A stretch of DNA of 64,000 nucleotides from JAJXXT01 sp963764465 (lineage in GTDB: Bacteria > Pseudomonadota > Alphaproteobacteria > Acetobacterales > Acetobacteraceae): contig CAVXSO010000002.1 of the NCBI GenBank assembly GCA_963764465.1, positions 682,001-746,000 on the forward strand, read 5' to 3'. Shown piece by piece: positions 26,210 to 34,954 of this stretch. The position numbers were made by a program, and so were the translations under genes. The notes under the pieces are model-generated. The model was not told the DNA's origin and did no database searches. It saw only the letters and a list, made by a program, of their open reading frames with translations. The first letter of the stretch is position 1. The number at the start of each line of letters is the position of its first letter.

Positions 26210-28752
26210 CGAACCGGCAGTGGCACGGCCGGGGCCAGGCTCGCCGACAGCACGAGCCGGACGAGTTCGGGCAGCGACTTCGCGCCCAGCTTGCGCATCA
26301 CCAGTGCGCGATGCGTCTCCACGGTGCGCTGGTTGATGCCGAGGCGCGAGGCGATCTCCTTGTTGGCGTGGCCGGCGACGACGAGATCCAGGATCTCGCG
26401 CTGGCGCCGCGTGAGGCGCGCGATCTCCCGCGACGCGGCGGCCTCCTTCTCCCCGCCCGGCGGCGTCGCGCGGTCCAGCGCGCGGGCGATGGCGGCGACG
26501 AGCTCGTCGCCATCCGCCGGCTTCTCCACGAAATCCACGGCCCCCGCCTTCATCGCCGCGACCGCGGTCGTGACCGCGCCGGTGCCGGTGAGCATGATGG
26601 CCGGCAGCCGGCTGCCGCGTGCCGCGAGGTGGCGCAGGACCTCGATGCCGTCCATCCCCGGCAGCCTGAAGTCGAGGATGACGCAGCCGGTGGCATCCGC
26701 CGGCAGCGCCTCGAGGAATGCGTCGCCGGTCGCGTATTCCTCGACACGGTAGCCGCTCGCCTCGAGGAAGGTCCGCATCGCGCGGCGCACGGCCTGGTTG
26801 TCCTCGACGACGAAGATGGTGGCCTTCTCCGGCGCGGCCCCCGTCGTGGCGCTGGTCCTTGTCGCGGGGCTGGCGCTCGGTGCGGTCGGCGCGCCCTCCG
26901 CGAGGGCCTGCAGCGCCTGCCACAGCACCGCGGGGGCAACCGGCTTGGCCAAATGCGGCAGGCCGCTCGCGGCGATCGTGCGCAGGGAAGCGGCCGAGAC
27001 GTCGGCGGTCAGCACCAGCGCCGGGATCTCCTGCCCGGCCGCGGCGCGCAGGCGCCGGATCGTGGCGAGCCCGTCAAGCGCGCCGGCGGGTTCGTAGCCC
27101 ACGACAAGCGTGTCGGGCGGGCGCGGGCGCTCCGCCAGCAGCGCCAGCGCCTCCTCGCCGCTTGCCGCCGTTGCCGGCTCGAGCCCGCGGGAGGCGACGA
27201 ACATCGCCAGCGCCTCGCGGACGGCGGGGTCCTTCTCGACGATCAGGATGCTGCCGTAGGAAGCCGCCCGCGACGGCGGGAGCAGCGCGCTCGCCGGCGC
27301 CGCCCCGGGTGGCGCGAGCGGCACGTCGATCGAGAACATCGAGCCGCGGCCAGCGCGGGAGACGAGTTCGACGCGGTGGCCCAGCCGCTCGGCGAGGCGC
27401 TGGACGATCGAAAGCCCGAGGCCGAGGCCCGGCCCGTGGAGGAAGCGCGACGCGCCGGCGCCCTGGGTGAACTCCTGGAAGATCGTCTGCTGCTCGGCCT
27501 CCGGTATGCCGAGCCCGGTGTCCCAGACCTGGATCGACAGGTGGGCGCCGCGGTGGCGGCAGCCGAGAAGGATCCGGCCCTTGGGCGTGTACTTGATGGC
27601 GTTGGACAGAAGGTTGCGCAGGATGCGCTCGAGCAGGTGCGGATCGCTCTCGACGATGGCGCTGCTCGGCACCACCCGCCAGTCGAGCGCCGCCGCCTCC
27701 ACCTGCAGCATCAGGTCGTCGCGCAGCCTGGCGAACAGGTCGCCCACCGGGAAGGCGGTGACATCCGGATGGATCGCGCCGGCATCGAGCCGGTTGATAT
27801 CGAGGATGGCGTCGAGCAGGTCGCTGAAAAGGCGCAGCGCCGTGGCGAACCGGGCGACGAGCTTGCGCGCCTCCGGGTCCGTCACCTTCTCGGCGAGCAG
27901 CGTGCGCAGCAGCTGCAGCGCCTGCAGCGGCTGGCGCAGGTCGTGGCTCGCCGCGGCGAGAAAGCGGGTCTTGGCGAGGCTGGCCTGCTCAGCCTTCTCC
28001 CGCGCCTGCTCCGCCGCCTGGCGCGCGGCCACGAGTTCGGTGACGTCCTCGATGCTGACGAGGATGTTCCGCCCGCCCTCCCGCAGGCCCGCGATCCGCC
28101 GGGCGCTGAGCAGCAGCGAGCGGTGCTCGCCGTTTGGCAGCGTCACGTCCATCGCGTGGCCGTCGATGCGTCGCGCGCCCCCGCGCAGCCGCTCGATGAA
28201 GGGGGCGAGCGAGCGGACATCGAGGCTGTGGTCGTCGGATTCCGTGAGCGGATGGCCCAGCGCCCGCGCGGGCGAGGTAGCGAAGAAGCGGTAGAAGGAA
28301 CGGCTGGCGAAGACGATGTCCATGTTTTCGTCGAGTGCCACCAGCGGTTCGCGGATCGCGTCGATGACGGCCTCGGCGTAGCGCTTTGGCACGCTGCGCG
28401 CGGCATCGGCCGCCTTCCGCGCCGTGATGTCGATGAAGGCCGCGAGCACGCCATCGCCGTGATCGCTGCCGCCGCGATAGGGAACGATGGTGCGCATCAC
28501 CCACGCGCCGTCGGCCAGGCGGATCTCGCGCTGGCTCCGGCGTGACGTCGCCAGCACGGCGCGCGCCTCCTCGGCCAGCGCGGCGCCGGCGGCGGGCAGG
28601 GCGAGCCCGGCGACGTCGCGGCCGATATCCGCGGCGGTGAGGCCGAACCAGGTGCCCGCGTCGGGGGAGAGGAAACGCAGGCACAGGTCACGATCCATGA
28701 TCAGGATCGCGACGCGCGCTCCTTCCGCGGCGTGATCGAGATTATTCTCCAT
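26206..28752 (-). CDS. Hybrid sensor histidine kinase with two receiver domains and a FixJ-like LuxR output
   Basis: 848 residues with no membrane segment, so cytoplasmic. Two PAS domains come first (about 10-115 and 125-240). HisKA follows with FLAAASHDLRQPLQAL (His270), then HATPase (LLSNAIKYTPKGRI, DTGLGIP, GPGLGLGLSIV). The first receiver (about 505-615) has the phospho-acceptor Asp replaced by Gly552 in LVVGYEP. The second receiver (about 643-760) is intact, with Asp694 in VILDFRLPGMDG, and closely follows FixJ. A LuxR/FixJ HTH (LTRRQREILDLVVAGHANKEIASRLGINQRTVETHR) ends the protein. Sensor and DNA-binding response regulator are thus fused in one chain. It is divergent from a FixK-like regulator gene, echoing the FixLJ-FixK cascade. 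No haem-binding histidine is assigned in the PAS domains, so the signal is unknown. Confidence 0.9.
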   Translation of the reverse strand: MENNLDHAAEGARVAILIMDRDLCLRFLSPDAGTWFGLTAADIGRDVAGLALPAAGAALAEEARAVLATSRRSQREIRLADGAWVMRTIVPYRGGSDHGDGVLAAFIDITARKAADAARSVPKRYAEAVIDAIREPLVALDENMDIVFASRSFYRFFATSPARALGHPLTESDDHSLDVRSLAPFIERLRGGARRIDGHAMDVTLPNGEHRSLLLSARRIAGLREGGRNILVSIEDVTELVAARQAAEQAREKAEQASLAKTRFLAAASHDLRQPLQALQLLRTLLAEKVTDPEARKLVARFATALRLFSDLLDAILDINRLDAGAIHPDVTAFPVGDLFARLRDDLMLQVEAAALDWRVVPSSAIVESDPHLLERILRNLLSNAIKYTPKGRILLGCRHRGAHLSIQVWDTGLGIPEAEQQTIFQEFTQGAGASRFLHGPGLGLGLSIVQRLAERLGHRVELVSRAGRGSMFSIDVPLAPPGAAPASALLPPSRAASYGSILIVEKDPAVREALAMFVASRGLEPATAASGEEALALLAERPRPPDTLVVGYEPAGALDGLATIRRLRAAAGQEIPALVLTADVSAASLRTIAASGLPHLAKPVAPAVLWQALQALAEGAPTAPSASPATRTSATTGAAPEKATIFVVEDNQAVRRAMRTFLEASGYRVEEYATGDAFLEALPADATGCVILDFRLPGMDGIEVLRHLAARGSRLPAIMLTGTGAVTTAVAAMKAGAVDFVEKPADGDELVAAIARALDRATPPGGEKEAAASREIARLTRRQREILDLVVAGHANKEIASRLGINQRTVETHRALVMRKLGAKSLPELVRLVLSASLAPAVPLPVR

Positions 28753-29070
28753 CCTTTACTTCATTAGCGCGTTTTTCGGCCGGCGTCGTCGGTCATGTAC
28801 AATCAGGCGTTGCCGGCCGCGCGATTCCCCGCCGCCGCGGGCCCGGTTCGTTCCAAATGAATGTTCAGTGACAGCACGTTGCGGGCCGCGGTGGCGGCGA
28901 CCGCGGCGCGCGGCGGCGAGGCGATGCGCGTGGCCCCGTCGCGCCGCGCCGCGGGGACTGCGTAGTTTCCGAGTCTTCCTGCGCCGGGCGATCCGCCCAA
29001 CATGGGGGTTGGACAAAGGCGGCGCACCCGCTCGGGCGCGGTTCGCAATGCTGTCCGGCAAAGGAAGCCG
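28753..29070. other. Divergent promoter region between the sensor kinase and the FixK-like gene
   Basis: This 318-base gap holds no supported gene. The first ~110 bases from the kinase start are comparatively AT-rich, as expected for a promoter. No TTGAT-N4-ATCAA-type box and no RNA gene were found. Confidence 0.5.
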
Positions 29071-29848
29071 ATGACAAACGCTGGCTTCGCGCTCGCGCCG
29101 CAGGCGCCCGTGTCTGTCGACGAGCCGCTCGCGGCCTATTGTCTCAAGGATGCGGTGCGGGTTGGCGCCAACGGCACCATCTGCCGTGCCGGCGACCTCG
29201 CCTCGCGCTTCTTTCGCGTGACCTCGGGCGTGACGCGCAGCTTCGTCGGGCTGCCCGACGGTCGCCGCCAGGTGACGGATTTTCATTTCCCCGGCGATCT
29301 CGTCGGACTGTGGACCGGGGCGCAGCGCGGCGAGAACCATGCCGTCACCGTGGAAGCGATCACCGATGTCATCCTCGTCGCCTATTCGCTGACGACACCG
29401 GGCGGTGCGCCCATACCGGTGAGCGCGGTTGCTCACGCGCATGTTCCTCGGCGCGGTGGCGGAACGTCTGGCGGACGCGCACGAGCGGCTGCTGCTGCTG
29501 GGGCGCAAGAGCGCGGCGGAACGGCTGGCCACGTTCCTGCTGCTGGTATCGAAGCGGACGGGTTCGCGCGGCGGCGAATGGATCGAGCTGCCGATGTCGC
29601 GCGGGGACATCGCCGACTATCTCGGCATGACGCTGGAGACGGTGAGCCGCATGTTCCGGATCCTGCGCGAGCGGCGCCTGATCCTGACACCCTCGCTCGC
29701 CCAGGTGCGCGTGATCGATGGCGTGGCACTCGGGCACCTGGCGGACGGCCGGCTGCGCGTCGGGCCGGCGCGCCACCACGGGCTGCCTGCCGGAAGCGCC
29801 GGCGCAACCTCCGGCCCGATGCTCCCATCCCGCCAGATGGCGCTCTAG
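29071..29848 (+). pseudogene. Crp/Fnr (FixK-like) transcriptional regulator, frameshifted in the middle
   Basis: The ATG at 29071 has AAAGGAAG upstream. It starts a cyclic-nucleotide-type sensor domain (DAVRVGANGTICRAGDLASRFFRVTSGVTRSFVGLPDGRRQVTDFHFPGDLVGL) that is read to about 29395. The matching C-terminal half is found one frame over from about 29429: FLGAVAERLADAHERLLLLGRKSAAERLATFLLL, then the HTH MSRGDIADYLGMTLETVSRMFRILRERRLI. Neither frame alone gives a complete protein, so a net indel lies between about 29390 and 29440. The FNR-type N-terminal cysteine cluster is absent, and the HTH is FixK-like. If functional, it is a candidate to bind the boxes at 24053 and 26196. Confidence 0.8.
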
Positions 29849-30624
29849 AACCAGCCGCCATCCACCATGAACTCGCGCGCCGTCACCATGCGGCTGTCGT
29901 CGGCGGCGAGCCACAGCACCATGCGCGCGACATCCGGCTCGTGCAGCCGGTCCGGGATGCACTGGCCCTGCGCGCGCCTCGCCTCCGCCTCCTCCGTGAC
30001 CCACAGATCGAGCTGGCGCTGCGTCATGATCCAGCCCGGATAGACGATGTTGGCGCGGATGTGGTGCCGGCCGAGGTCGCGCGCGACGCTGCGCGTGAGG
30101 CCGATCACCGCGGACTTGGCGGCGGTGTAGACCGGCATCCCGCCGCTCGCGAGCACGAAGCTGATCGAGCTCATGTTGATGATCGATCCGCCTCCGGAAG
30201 CGATCATGTCGTCCTTCACCGCCTGGATGCAGAAGAACTGGTGGCGCAGGTTCACCGCCATGCGCTCGTCCCAGTATTCCGGTGTCACGTCGTCGATGCC
30301 GTGGCGGTCGTCGCGCGCGGCGTTGTTGACCAGCACCTCGATGCCGCCGCCGAGTTGCGCCCGCAGCCGCGCGATGGCTTCGCGCAGGGCGGCGATGTCG
30401 CGCAGATCCGCCGCCGCGTAGCGCGGCATGGCGACCCCTGGCGCATCCGCCGCCAGGCGTGCGAGCAGCGCCTCCGCCGCCGGCGTGTCGATGTCGATGA
30501 AGCCGACATGGCTGCCCTGGCGCGCGAAATGCTCGACGATGCTGGCGCCGATGCCGGAGGCGCCGCCGGTGACGAGCACGCGCCTGCCCCTGAGGCTCGG
30601 GTAGATGGCGAACTGGTCGGACAT
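29845..30624 (-). CDS. SDR family oxidoreductase
   Basis: 259 residues from the ATG at 30624, chosen because the cofactor motif follows shortly; the longer frame is low-complexity. It has the NAD(P) motif VLVTGGASGIGASIVEHFARQG, the acidic residue FIDID after beta-2 favouring NAD(H), NNAA for NNAG, active-site Ser in NMSSIS and YTAAK. It ends with REFMVDGGWF as in many sugar or polyol dehydrogenases of this group. The stop codon shares CTAG with the convergent Crp/Fnr-like gene. The substrate is unknown. Confidence 0.9.
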   Translation of the reverse strand: MSDQFAIYPSLRGRRVLVTGGASGIGASIVEHFARQGSHVGFIDIDTPAAEALLARLAADAPGVAMPRYAAADLRDIAALREAIARLRAQLGGGIEVLVNNAARDDRHGIDDVTPEYWDERMAVNLRHQFFCIQAVKDDMIASGGGSIINMSSISFVLASGGMPVYTAAKSAVIGLTRSVARDLGRHHIRANIVYPGWIMTQRQLDLWVTEEAEARRAQGQCIPDRLHEPDVARMVLWLAADDSRMVTAREFMVDGGWF

Positions 30625-30884
30625 GGCGCGGGTTCCCCGGTGGCGCGGTGGGACGGCGGGGCGATGTTGTCGCACGGCGCCGCGTTTGGCCATGCTCCCG
30701 CGGGGCGGCCTGGATGCCGGCGCCAGATTTCGCCCCGGGCCCGGTGCCTGCCTGGTGGGGCGCACGGCTGGTGGGCCGCTGGGCTGGTGGGGCGCCTGGC
30801 GGGAGGGGGTGCGCTGCGCCGTGTTGCAAAGACGTTCCGCCTTCGGTAGCGTTTGGCACTGGTTCAACACATTCCGGGTGTGCC

Positions 30885-31274
30885 ATGGCCCTGCAGGTGG
30901 TAGCCGGCGCGCAGTTGATCTGTAGCTTCGGTACCAGCCCGGCGAGCCTGGCGGTGCTGCCGGTCAACCGCACCGAATCCAGCCAGCAGTTTGCGGCGAC
31001 CATCCAGGACTACGTGCCGATGCTCAACATCCCGCCCTTCGGGATGTGCATGAGCCTGATGAACCCCCAGGTCGCCGCTGCCACCACCGCGGCGCTCGGC
31101 GTGCTGACGCCGCAGCCCTGCATGCCGATGACGATGCAGCCCTGGACGCCGGGCGTGCCGAAACTGCTGATCAACCAGCAACAGGCGCTCGATGACACGT
31201 GCACCTGCCTTTGCCAGTGGGGCGGGGCGGTCAGCATCGTCAGCGCGGGGCAGGCGAAGGAGCAGGTGCCGTGA
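30885..31274 (+). CDS. DUF4280 domain (PAAR-like) protein
   Basis: 129 residues starting MALQVVAGAQLICSFGTSPASLAVLP, the typical DUF4280 opening. PPFGMCMSLMNPQVAAATTAALGVLTPQPCMPMTMQPWTPG follows, and then a Cys-rich end CTCLCQWGGAVSIVSAG. These small proteins are PAAR-like tip components that sit on VgrG in type VI secretion or on contractile spikes. It is 144 bases upstream of a vgrG gene on the same strand, supporting that role. No T6SS sheath, baseplate or ATPase genes are present in the window. Confidence 0.85.
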   Translation: MALQVVAGAQLICSFGTSPASLAVLPVNRTESSQQFAATIQDYVPMLNIPPFGMCMSLMNPQVAAATTAALGVLTPQPCMPMTMQPWTPGVPKLLINQQQALDDTCTCLCQWGGAVSIVSAGQAKEQVP

Positions 31275-31418
31275 GGGGTGGCGCAAGGCGCAAGCCCGAT
31301 CCGGAACGATGGCGGCGAGCTGCCTGATGGGATGCGCGAGGGCGCGCATGGTTCGGGAAAAGACACGTACCAACGTCACTTCCGCATCGTAGACATATAG
31401 TCGGAGGGCTTTCCGGTC

Positions 31419-34391
31419 ATGCCAAAGGGACGTGTCGGCGTTCTTGCGAACCGGCTCTACGTGCAGACGGTTCTCGGTCCGCCGGCCGAGGATTTCGGCG
31501 ACGACGCGGAACTGCTGCTCACGCGCGTGGAGGGGGTCGAGGGGATATCGCAGCCATTCTCGTATGCGCTCTCGATGCTCAGGCCGCGGAAGAAGGGCTT
31601 CATCGCGCCGGACGCGCTCATCAACACCAAGGTGAGCATCGGCATCAAACTGGCCGTCGATCAGGATTTTCTCTCGCTGGTCCCGCCAGGCGTCCGCGAG
31701 AAGGAACTCTATTACGCCTATGTGGTTCGCCAGGGGATCATTTCGCATTTCGAATATATGGATGTCGATGACTCGTTTCTCATCTACCAGGCGACCATGG
31801 TCTCGGGCTTCCAGATGCTTTCCAACGAGGTCGTGTTCCGGGTCTTCGAGAACATGGACGTCCTCGAAATCATCGAGGCTGTGACGAAAGACCATGAACA
31901 ACTGATTTGCAACATGGATTATGTCAAATCAGTCAAGAATACGGACCCGAAAAAATTCCCCAAGATGGAAATCTGCGTCCAGTACGGGGAAAGCAGCTTC
32001 AGCTTCCTGAGCAGGCTGATGGCTCAATTCGGCATCTGGTATTATTTCGAGCAGGACAAGAAGCTGACAAGCGAGGTGCTGATCCTTCGCACCGGAACGC
32101 CGCAGCTGCCGCCGATCTCCGTCTCCGATGACGCGCTCGGCGGGGTGCTGAAGGCGGAAAACGTCGAGATCGACCAGCAATATTACAAGCCTGGCGCAGG
32201 GGCCTCCGCGCTTACCGTGGCCAATTTCTCAGCGCATTACCTCAGCGCGCCGGCGCATGTCCGCGCGCGCAACTTCAACCCGCTGCAACCGACCAAGCCG
32301 TTCAGCGCGACCAAGGTCAGCGCCGATTACTACGACCTGCTGCATCAGGATGCTTCCGGCAACGGGGGAACGAAAACCAAGGACCCCCGAGTGCAGCTCA
32401 ATGTGTTCCCCGCGCCGATCGCCGACCCGTCGAGTGCGACCGTGGACGTCGAGCGCCGCATGGATTCCGAGGAAGCGCAGACCTTCGTGTTCGGCGGCAA
32501 CAGCAAGTGCCCGGCGTTCCAGGTCGGCCGGACGATCCGGATCAACTTCGACAGCAAGGCCGGCTCGCCGACGGAGTCAGGCACGTCCGATCTCGAATGG
32601 AGCCTGCTGCACGGCCTCACCGGGCGCAAGGCGGACACGCCGTCCGCCGGCCGGACCTACGTCCTGAGTTTCGTGCATTTCCAGGCCTACGAGAACAGCT
32701 ACGGGCACCATTTCTGGAGCGACCTCCTCGCTTTCGGAAAAACGATCGGAACCGAATTAAAGGACTTCATCCTGGGCGGAAAGGGCCTGGACCTGACGCT
32801 CGCGGCAACCGCCGGGGGGCTGAACAACTACATCAAATCAACGCAACAGAACGCCAACCAGAACGCCCTCGTCATGGGGCAGCCGCTTGGCGGCAAGTCA
32901 TGGAACTCGTCAGCGCCGGCCACCAATCAGGTGAGCAGCGGGCCGTATGCCGGCCTCAAGGGGGCGGCGAACCTGCCGTTCGGCGCCTATTTCGAGGCCG
33001 GCGCCCTGGCCTCGATCACCTCCGTGCTGACCGGGCTTTCCATCTCCGGCGGGATCAAGGAGATCGTCAAGCGCCACGGCGACGATTACGGCAACAGCTT
33101 CGCCGCCCTGCTGCCGACCGCGCCCATGCCGCTGCCCGGCGGCGGCAAGCCACCCGTTCACGGACCGCATCTGGCGGTGGTCATCGGGCCGGATGGCGCC
33201 GACCCGATGGGCACCAAGGCCGCGGATTACAAGGCCGATCTCCTCGGCCGGGTGCGCGTGCGCTTCCCCTGGGATCCCGGACCCAAGGCGGAAGGCTCGA
33301 AGGAGGAGGCCCCGACCTGGGATTCCCCGCACGCCGATGATCCCTACGCCTCCGATCGCAACACGTGCTGGGTCCGCGTCTCCGAAGGCTGGGCGGGGCG
33401 CGGATACGGCACGCAGTTCCTGCCGCGCATCGGCGAGGAAGTGATCGTGAGCTTCCTCGACGGCGATCCGGACCGGCCGATCATCACCGGGCGCGTCTAC
33501 AACGCCGATACCGGCCACTCGAACCTGCCGCAGCCCAGCTTCGACGCCACCCAGTCGGACTACGCGGTTGGGCCCGACAGCCTGCTCAACCCCCAGCTCG
33601 CGCCGCCCTATACGCGAAGCGGCATCAGGACGCGCAGCACCTTCAAGCCCAAGGACAAGCCGGAGGGCTACCATCTGTTGCGGTTCGAGGATTATTACGA
33701 TTCGCCGCAGGTGCTGCTGCGCTCGCAGGGGCGCTACGATGTCACGGCGTTCTGTTCGCGGTTCGAAACGACATATGCCAACCGCTATGTCAAGGTGGCG
33801 CCCACGCCCAAGAACGCCCGCAATCCCGGGTATGGCGGCAACAGCTTCACCACCATCGGCGGCGAGTGCGACATCCATGTCGGCGGCAGCCGCTACGAGG
33901 CGGTGGAGAAGGACGAGAACCTCACCGTCAAGGGCGACACGGTCTTCGACCTCAAGGGCAGCTTCGCCGGCATGGTGGGCAAGGACCTGACGCTGAACGC
34001 CGGCACCGTCACCATCGAGGCGTCGAAGAAGATCTCCCTCAAGGTGGGCGGCAGTTCGGTCGTGATCACCCCCTGCGGCGTCTATATCGACGGCTGCATG
34101 GTCTATGTGAACTGCGGCGGCTCGCCGGATTCCGCGGCCAGCCAGAGCGTGACCCTGCCCACGGACGCCAAGACCGCGGATGACGGCTCCACCTACACGC
34201 GCGCGGCCGATGATTGCGGCGGCGGAGGTGGCGGTGGCGGAGGCGGCGGCGGCGGCGGAGGTGGTGGCGGCGGCGGAGGTGGCGGTGGTTCCCGCACCCA
34301 GACCGTGCCGGCGCAGCACGCGCCAGCCACCGCCAATTGCGGCGATACGATCTGCGTCGATCCCGGCGGCCAGGGGCTGGGCGCCGCATGA
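31419..34391 (+). CDS. vgrG: Type VI secretion tip protein VgrG with a long poly-glycine C-terminal extension
   Basis: 990 residues. The N-terminal gp27-like part (about 1-430) shows LLLTRVEGVEGISQPFSYALSML, GIISHFE, CVQYGESSFSFLSRLMAQFGIWYYFEQ. An unusual ~150-residue linker insert follows. The gp5 OB-fold comes at about 585-700 (DLLGRVRVRFPWDPG, CWVRVSEGWAGRGYGTQFLPRIGEEVIVSFLDGDPDRPIITGRVYN). A beta-helix needle is next (GGECDIHVGGSRYEAVEKDENLTVKGDTVFDLKG, VTIEASKKISLKVGGSSVVITPCGVYIDG). Then 24 consecutive glycines occupy residues 934-957, with cysteine-bearing segments on both sides. The tail may carry cargo. It forms ATGA overlaps with the two unknown genes that follow, which suggests that they are tip-linked effector, adaptor or immunity proteins. 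Confidence 0.9.
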   Translation: MPKGRVGVLANRLYVQTVLGPPAEDFGDDAELLLTRVEGVEGISQPFSYALSMLRPRKKGFIAPDALINTKVSIGIKLAVDQDFLSLVPPGVREKELYYAYVVRQGIISHFEYMDVDDSFLIYQATMVSGFQMLSNEVVFRVFENMDVLEIIEAVTKDHEQLICNMDYVKSVKNTDPKKFPKMEICVQYGESSFSFLSRLMAQFGIWYYFEQDKKLTSEVLILRTGTPQLPPISVSDDALGGVLKAENVEIDQQYYKPGAGASALTVANFSAHYLSAPAHVRARNFNPLQPTKPFSATKVSADYYDLLHQDASGNGGTKTKDPRVQLNVFPAPIADPSSATVDVERRMDSEEAQTFVFGGNSKCPAFQVGRTIRINFDSKAGSPTESGTSDLEWSLLHGLTGRKADTPSAGRTYVLSFVHFQAYENSYGHHFWSDLLAFGKTIGTELKDFILGGKGLDLTLAATAGGLNNYIKSTQQNANQNALVMGQPLGGKSWNSSAPATNQVSSGPYAGLKGAANLPFGAYFEAGALASITSVLTGLSISGGIKEIVKRHGDDYGNSFAALLPTAPMPLPGGGKPPVHGPHLAVVIGPDGADPMGTKAADYKADLLGRVRVRFPWDPGPKAEGSKEEAPTWDSPHADDPYASDRNTCWVRVSEGWAGRGYGTQFLPRIGEEVIVSFLDGDPDRPIITGRVYNADTGHSNLPQPSFDATQSDYAVGPDSLLNPQLAPPYTRSGIRTRSTFKPKDKPEGYHLLRFEDYYDSPQVLLRSQGRYDVTAFCSRFETTYANRYVKVAPTPKNARNPGYGGNSFTTIGGECDIHVGGSRYEAVEKDENLTVKGDTVFDLKGSFAGMVGKDLTLNAGTVTIEASKKISLKVGGSSVVITPCGVYIDGCMVYVNCGGSPDSAASQSVTLPTDAKTADDGSTYTRAADDCGGGGGGGGGGGGGGGGGGGGGGGGSRTQTVPAQHAPATANCGDTICVDPGGQGLGAA
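34218..34289 (+). repeat. 72-base GGN microsatellite encoding 24 glycines in vgrG
   Basis: Twenty-four consecutive glycine codons (GGC, GGA, GGT mixed) lie near the 3' end of vgrG. The mix of third bases limits slippage compared with a pure repeat, but length change in multiples of three remains possible. It would change the linker length without breaking the frame. Confidence 0.95.
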
Positions 34392-34954
34392 CCAGCCCCG
34401 CGCCACCGCGCGGCCACCCCGCGCACCGCGACTGGCTGCTGGTCGATGTCGCGGATGCCGCGCACGCGGAGGGCGTGGTCGCCGCGCTCTGCGACATCTT
34501 CGCGACCAGCGCCGGCCGCGCCCTGCTGCGCCCGATCCACGCCAGCGGCCGCGCCGTGCGCATCGTCCGCCCCGGTGCCATGACGGCGCCAAATGCGTTC
34601 GCCCGGCCGAAGGATCTCGCCGCCGCCACCGCGGCCGGCCAGCCCACCGGCGCCACCTCGCCCGAGGGCCGGCCCGTGCTCGGCACCGGCGCGGGCTGCG
34701 ACAGCGTCATCAGCTTTGCCGCCGCGGACTGGCCGAACCCCGCCGCGCCGCAATGGCCGAGTGCCGATGCGGTGCTGTTCGCCCTGCTGCTGGAGGCCGC
34801 GGCGCATATCGCCGGCACCGCCCGCCCCGCCGGCTATGCCGAGACCGGTGCCGCGGAAGTGGCCGGCGAGGCGCTGGCAGCCTATCTCCAGGAACGCGGC
34901 CTGGCAGCGCCGCCGCCGGATCGCGCGCCATCCGAACCCCAGGGGCTGCGATGA
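34388..34954 (+). CDS. Unknown protein in the vgrG operon, possible degenerate M91/NleD-like peptidase
   Basis: 188 residues, ATG overlapping the vgrG stop (ATGA). There is no signal peptide. The segment GTGAGCDSVISFAAADWPNP, then SADAVLFALLLEAAAHIAG at about residues 125-143, has the spacing of NleD/M91-type effector peptidases. In those, a GTGS...W...P region precedes a VLFHELxH helix. Here the HExxH residues are replaced (ALLLE), so a zinc site is not supported. It could be an inactive relative, an adaptor or an immunity protein. The resemblance is by eye only, and the function is unassigned. Confidence 0.5.
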   Translation: MTSPAPPRGHPAHRDWLLVDVADAAHAEGVVAALCDIFATSAGRALLRPIHASGRAVRIVRPGAMTAPNAFARPKDLAAATAAGQPTGATSPEGRPVLGTGAGCDSVISFAAADWPNPAAPQWPSADAVLFALLLEAAAHIAGTARPAGYAETGAAEVAGEALAAYLQERGLAAPPPDRAPSEPQGLR

